A stretch of DNA of 32,887 nt from Bacteroidota bacterium (lineage in GTDB: Bacteria > Bacteroidota > Bacteroidia > Flavobacteriales_F > PHOS-HE28). Shown one piece after another: positions 31,316-32,887 of this stretch. Every line of letters starts with the position of its first letter. Within the stretch, counting starts at the first letter, position 1. The stretch is taken from NCBI GenBank assembly GCA_018267155.1, contig JAFDZE010000006.1, forward strand, positions 22,803-55,689, in the 5' to 3' direction. Both the position numbers and the translations under genes were made by a program. A model generated the notes under the pieces. It worked only from the letters and a program-made list of their open reading frames with translations, was not told where the DNA came from and ran no database searches.

Positions 31316-32887
31316 TCAGAAACGGTCGCTCAGATCGAGTGTCTTCACATCCGTGGCGGCCTCCTGTTTACCAGGAGCAACGCTCCCATCACTGCTGTTC
31401 TGTGAGCGGTCGGTGCTGCTGGTGCTCGTGGGAACTTCCGCCGGCGCTGCGTGGTCGCCTTCGTTGATGTGCGGTGCGATGATCAACGCCACGATGGAGG
31501 TGAGCTTGATGAGGATGTTCATCGACGGACCGCTGGTGTCCTTGAACGGATCGCCTACCGTATCACCGGTAACGGCGGCCTGGTGCGGGGGCGAAGGCTT
31601 GTCGCTCTTGTGCTTGTAGTACATCTGTCCGTCGATCTCCACGCCCTTCTCGAAGCTCTTCTTGGCGTTGTCCCACGCGCCACCGGCGTTGTTCTGGAAG
31701 ATGCCCATGAGCACACCGCTCACGGTGATGCCGGCGAGCAACCCGCCCAATGCTTCGGGGCCGAAGAGGAAGCCCACGATGATGGGGCTGAGCAGCGCGA
31801 GCGCACCGGGCATGATCATCTCGCGAATGGAGGCCTGCGTGCTGATGGCCACGCACTTTTCGTACTCCGGCTTGGCCTTGCCCTCCATGATGCCGGGGAT
31901 CTCCTTGAACTGTCGGCGCACCTCGCGCACCATGTCCATGGCCGCCTTGCCCACGGCGCTGATGGCCAAGCTGCTGAAGAGGAAGGGGATCATTCCGCCC
32001 ACGAAGAGCATGGCGAGCACTTTCGCTTTGTAGATGTCGATGGCGTTGATGCCCGCGAGGCCGACGTATGCCGCGAAGAGTGCCAGCGCGGTGAGCGCGG
32101 CCGAAGCGATGGCGAAGCCCTTGCCCGTGGCCGCCGTGGTGTTGCCCGTGGCGTCCAGGATGTCCGTGCGCTCACGCACTTCCTTCGGCAGACCGCTCAT
32201 CTCGGCGATGCCACCGGCATTGTCGCTGATGGGACCGAAGGCGTCGATGGCGAGCTGCATGGCCGTGGTAGCCATCATGCCGGCGGCCGCGATGGCCACA
32301 CCGTACAGGCCGGCCAGTTCGTACGCGCCGAAGATGCCCGCTGCCAATACCAGGATCGGCAGGAAGGTGCTCTCCATGCCCACGGCCAACCCACCGATCA
32401 CGTTGGTGGCGTGGCCCGTACCGCTCTTGGTCACGATGCTCATCACCGGCTTGCGGCCCATGGCTGTGTAGTGTTCGGTGATGTAGCTCATCAGGAATCC
32501 CACGACCAGACCGAGAACGATGGCGTAGAATATGTTGATCGTGTTGTAAACCGTCTCCACACCGTTGCGGACGAACATGATGGTGTCGCTGAACATCCAG
32601 TCGATCACGAAGTAGCTCGCCACGGCGGTGAGCAGGATGCTGACGATATTGCCGCGATTCAGGGCGGCCATCACGCTGTCGCTGTCCTTGTTGATACGAA
32701 CGAGGAAGAAGGACACGATGCTGAAGAGGATGCCGAGGCCCGCGATGAGCATGGGCAGCAGGATCGGGGCCATGCCGCCGAAGTTGTCCTGGCTCACCAC
32801 TTCACGACCGAGCACCATGGTGCTGAGGATGGTGGCCACGTAGCTGCCGAAGAGGTCGGCGCCCATGCCGGCCACGTCGCCCACGTT
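31316..32887 (-). CDS. hppA: Membrane-bound K+-dependent pyrophosphatase (C-terminal part)
   Basis: About 523 residues of an ion-pumping pyrophosphatase are in the window; the N-terminus lies beyond the right edge. The enzyme couples pyrophosphate hydrolysis to Na+ or H+ export. Core motifs seen are [26 protein letters not shown] and [14 protein letters not shown]. The Ala after GNTT, where K+-independent enzymes have Lys, marks the K+-dependent class; whether Na+ or H+ is pumped cannot be read here. After the last membrane segment ([10 protein letters not shown]) there is a hydrophilic tail of about 48 residues rich in Ser, Thr, Ala and Glu, longer than I would expect. A terminator candidate follows. 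Confidence 0.94.
   Translation of the reverse strand, partial: NVGDVAGMGADLFGSYVATILSTMVLGREVVSQDNFGGMAPILLPMLIAGLGILFSIVSFFLVRINKDSDSVMAALNRGNIVSILLTAVASYFVIDWMFSDTIMFVRNGVETVYNTINIFYAIVLGLVVGFLMSYITEHYTAMGRKPVMSIVTKSGTGHATNVIGGLAVGMESTFLPILVLAAGIFGAYELAGLYGVAIAAAGMMATTAMQLAIDAFGPISDNAGGIAEMSGLPKEVRERTDILDATGNTTAATGKGFAIASAALTALALFAAYVGLAGINAIDIYKAKVLAMLFVGGMIPFLFSSLAISAVGKAAMDMVREVRRQFKEIPGIMEGKAKPEYEKCVAISTQASIREMIMPGALALLSPIIVGFLFGPEALGGLLAGITVSGVLMGIFQNNAGGAWDNAKKSFEKGVEIDGQMYYKHKSDKPSPPHQAAVTGDTVGDPFKDTSGPSMNILIKLTSIVALIIAPHINEGDHAAPAEVPTSTSSTDRSQNSSDGSVAPGKQEAATDVKTLDLSDRF

Overview
The window is a stretch of chromosome from a GC-rich Bacteroidota, most likely Flavobacteriales. The evidence is a secreted protein with a type IX secretion C-terminal domain, start codons with no Shine-Dalgarno sequence, promoter-like octamers matching or close to the Bacteroidota -7 element TAnnTTTG, a DnaJ with only two of the four usual zinc motifs, and a DUF6089-type outer-membrane protein. 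Most of it is core genome. There is no phage, CRISPR array or large island. The one mobile element is a small REP-associated transposase cassette near the right end.

Layout. 1-2.3 kb: a LytS/LytTR-type sensor kinase and response regulator (regulator cut by the left edge) and a lipoprotein of unknown function, all on the minus strand. 2.4-5.4 kb: thyA-folA, translationally coupled by an ATGA overlap, and a CLC-type chloride/proton antiporter. 5.5-7.9 kb: two exported proteins, one a T9SS substrate. 8.2-9.5 kb: tandem TlpA/ResA-like thioredoxins. 9.6-12.1 kb: grpE-dnaJ, facing a deoxynucleoside kinase. 12.3-15.6 kb: a GH3-family adenylating enzyme coupled to an exported protein of unknown function, and a divergent DUF2797 protein. 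15.8-19.0 kb: sppA divergent from folK plus a second deoxynucleoside kinase. 19.0-22.4 kb: an OmpA-like/TPR lipoprotein and a DUF6089-like barrel, convergent across a 637-base gap with two unusual palindromes. 22.5-28.5 kb: a TrmH-family methyltransferase divergent from mutS-yfhO. 28.6-29.7 kb: tRNA-Gly, tRNA-Leu and a GluQRS-like gene. 29.66-30.42 kb: a RAYT transposase gene between two 78-bp palindromic repeats. 30.4-32.9 kb: an acyl-CoA desaturase and a membrane pyrophosphatase cut by the right edge.

Functional links. thyA, folA and folK belong to folate and thymidylate metabolism, and the two kinases salvage deoxynucleosides, so nucleotide-precursor supply recurs in the window. grpE and dnaJ are DnaK co-chaperones (dnaK is not in the window). 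Many genes serve the envelope: sppA, the T9SS substrate, the lipoproteins, the barrel, the TlpA proteins, YfhO, the CLC antiporter and the pyrophosphatase.

The observations most worth checking are: (i) two 28-bp palindromes exactly 105 bp apart that share a 17-bp core and differ by symmetric, pairing-preserving changes; (ii) the RAYT/REP cassette, whose left repeat encodes the stop codon and last eight residues of the GluQRS-like protein; and (iii) a recurring promoter-like octamer TAnnTTTCG, often followed by CGCGGCC, which lies only 7-8 bases before the start codons of folK and the desaturase.
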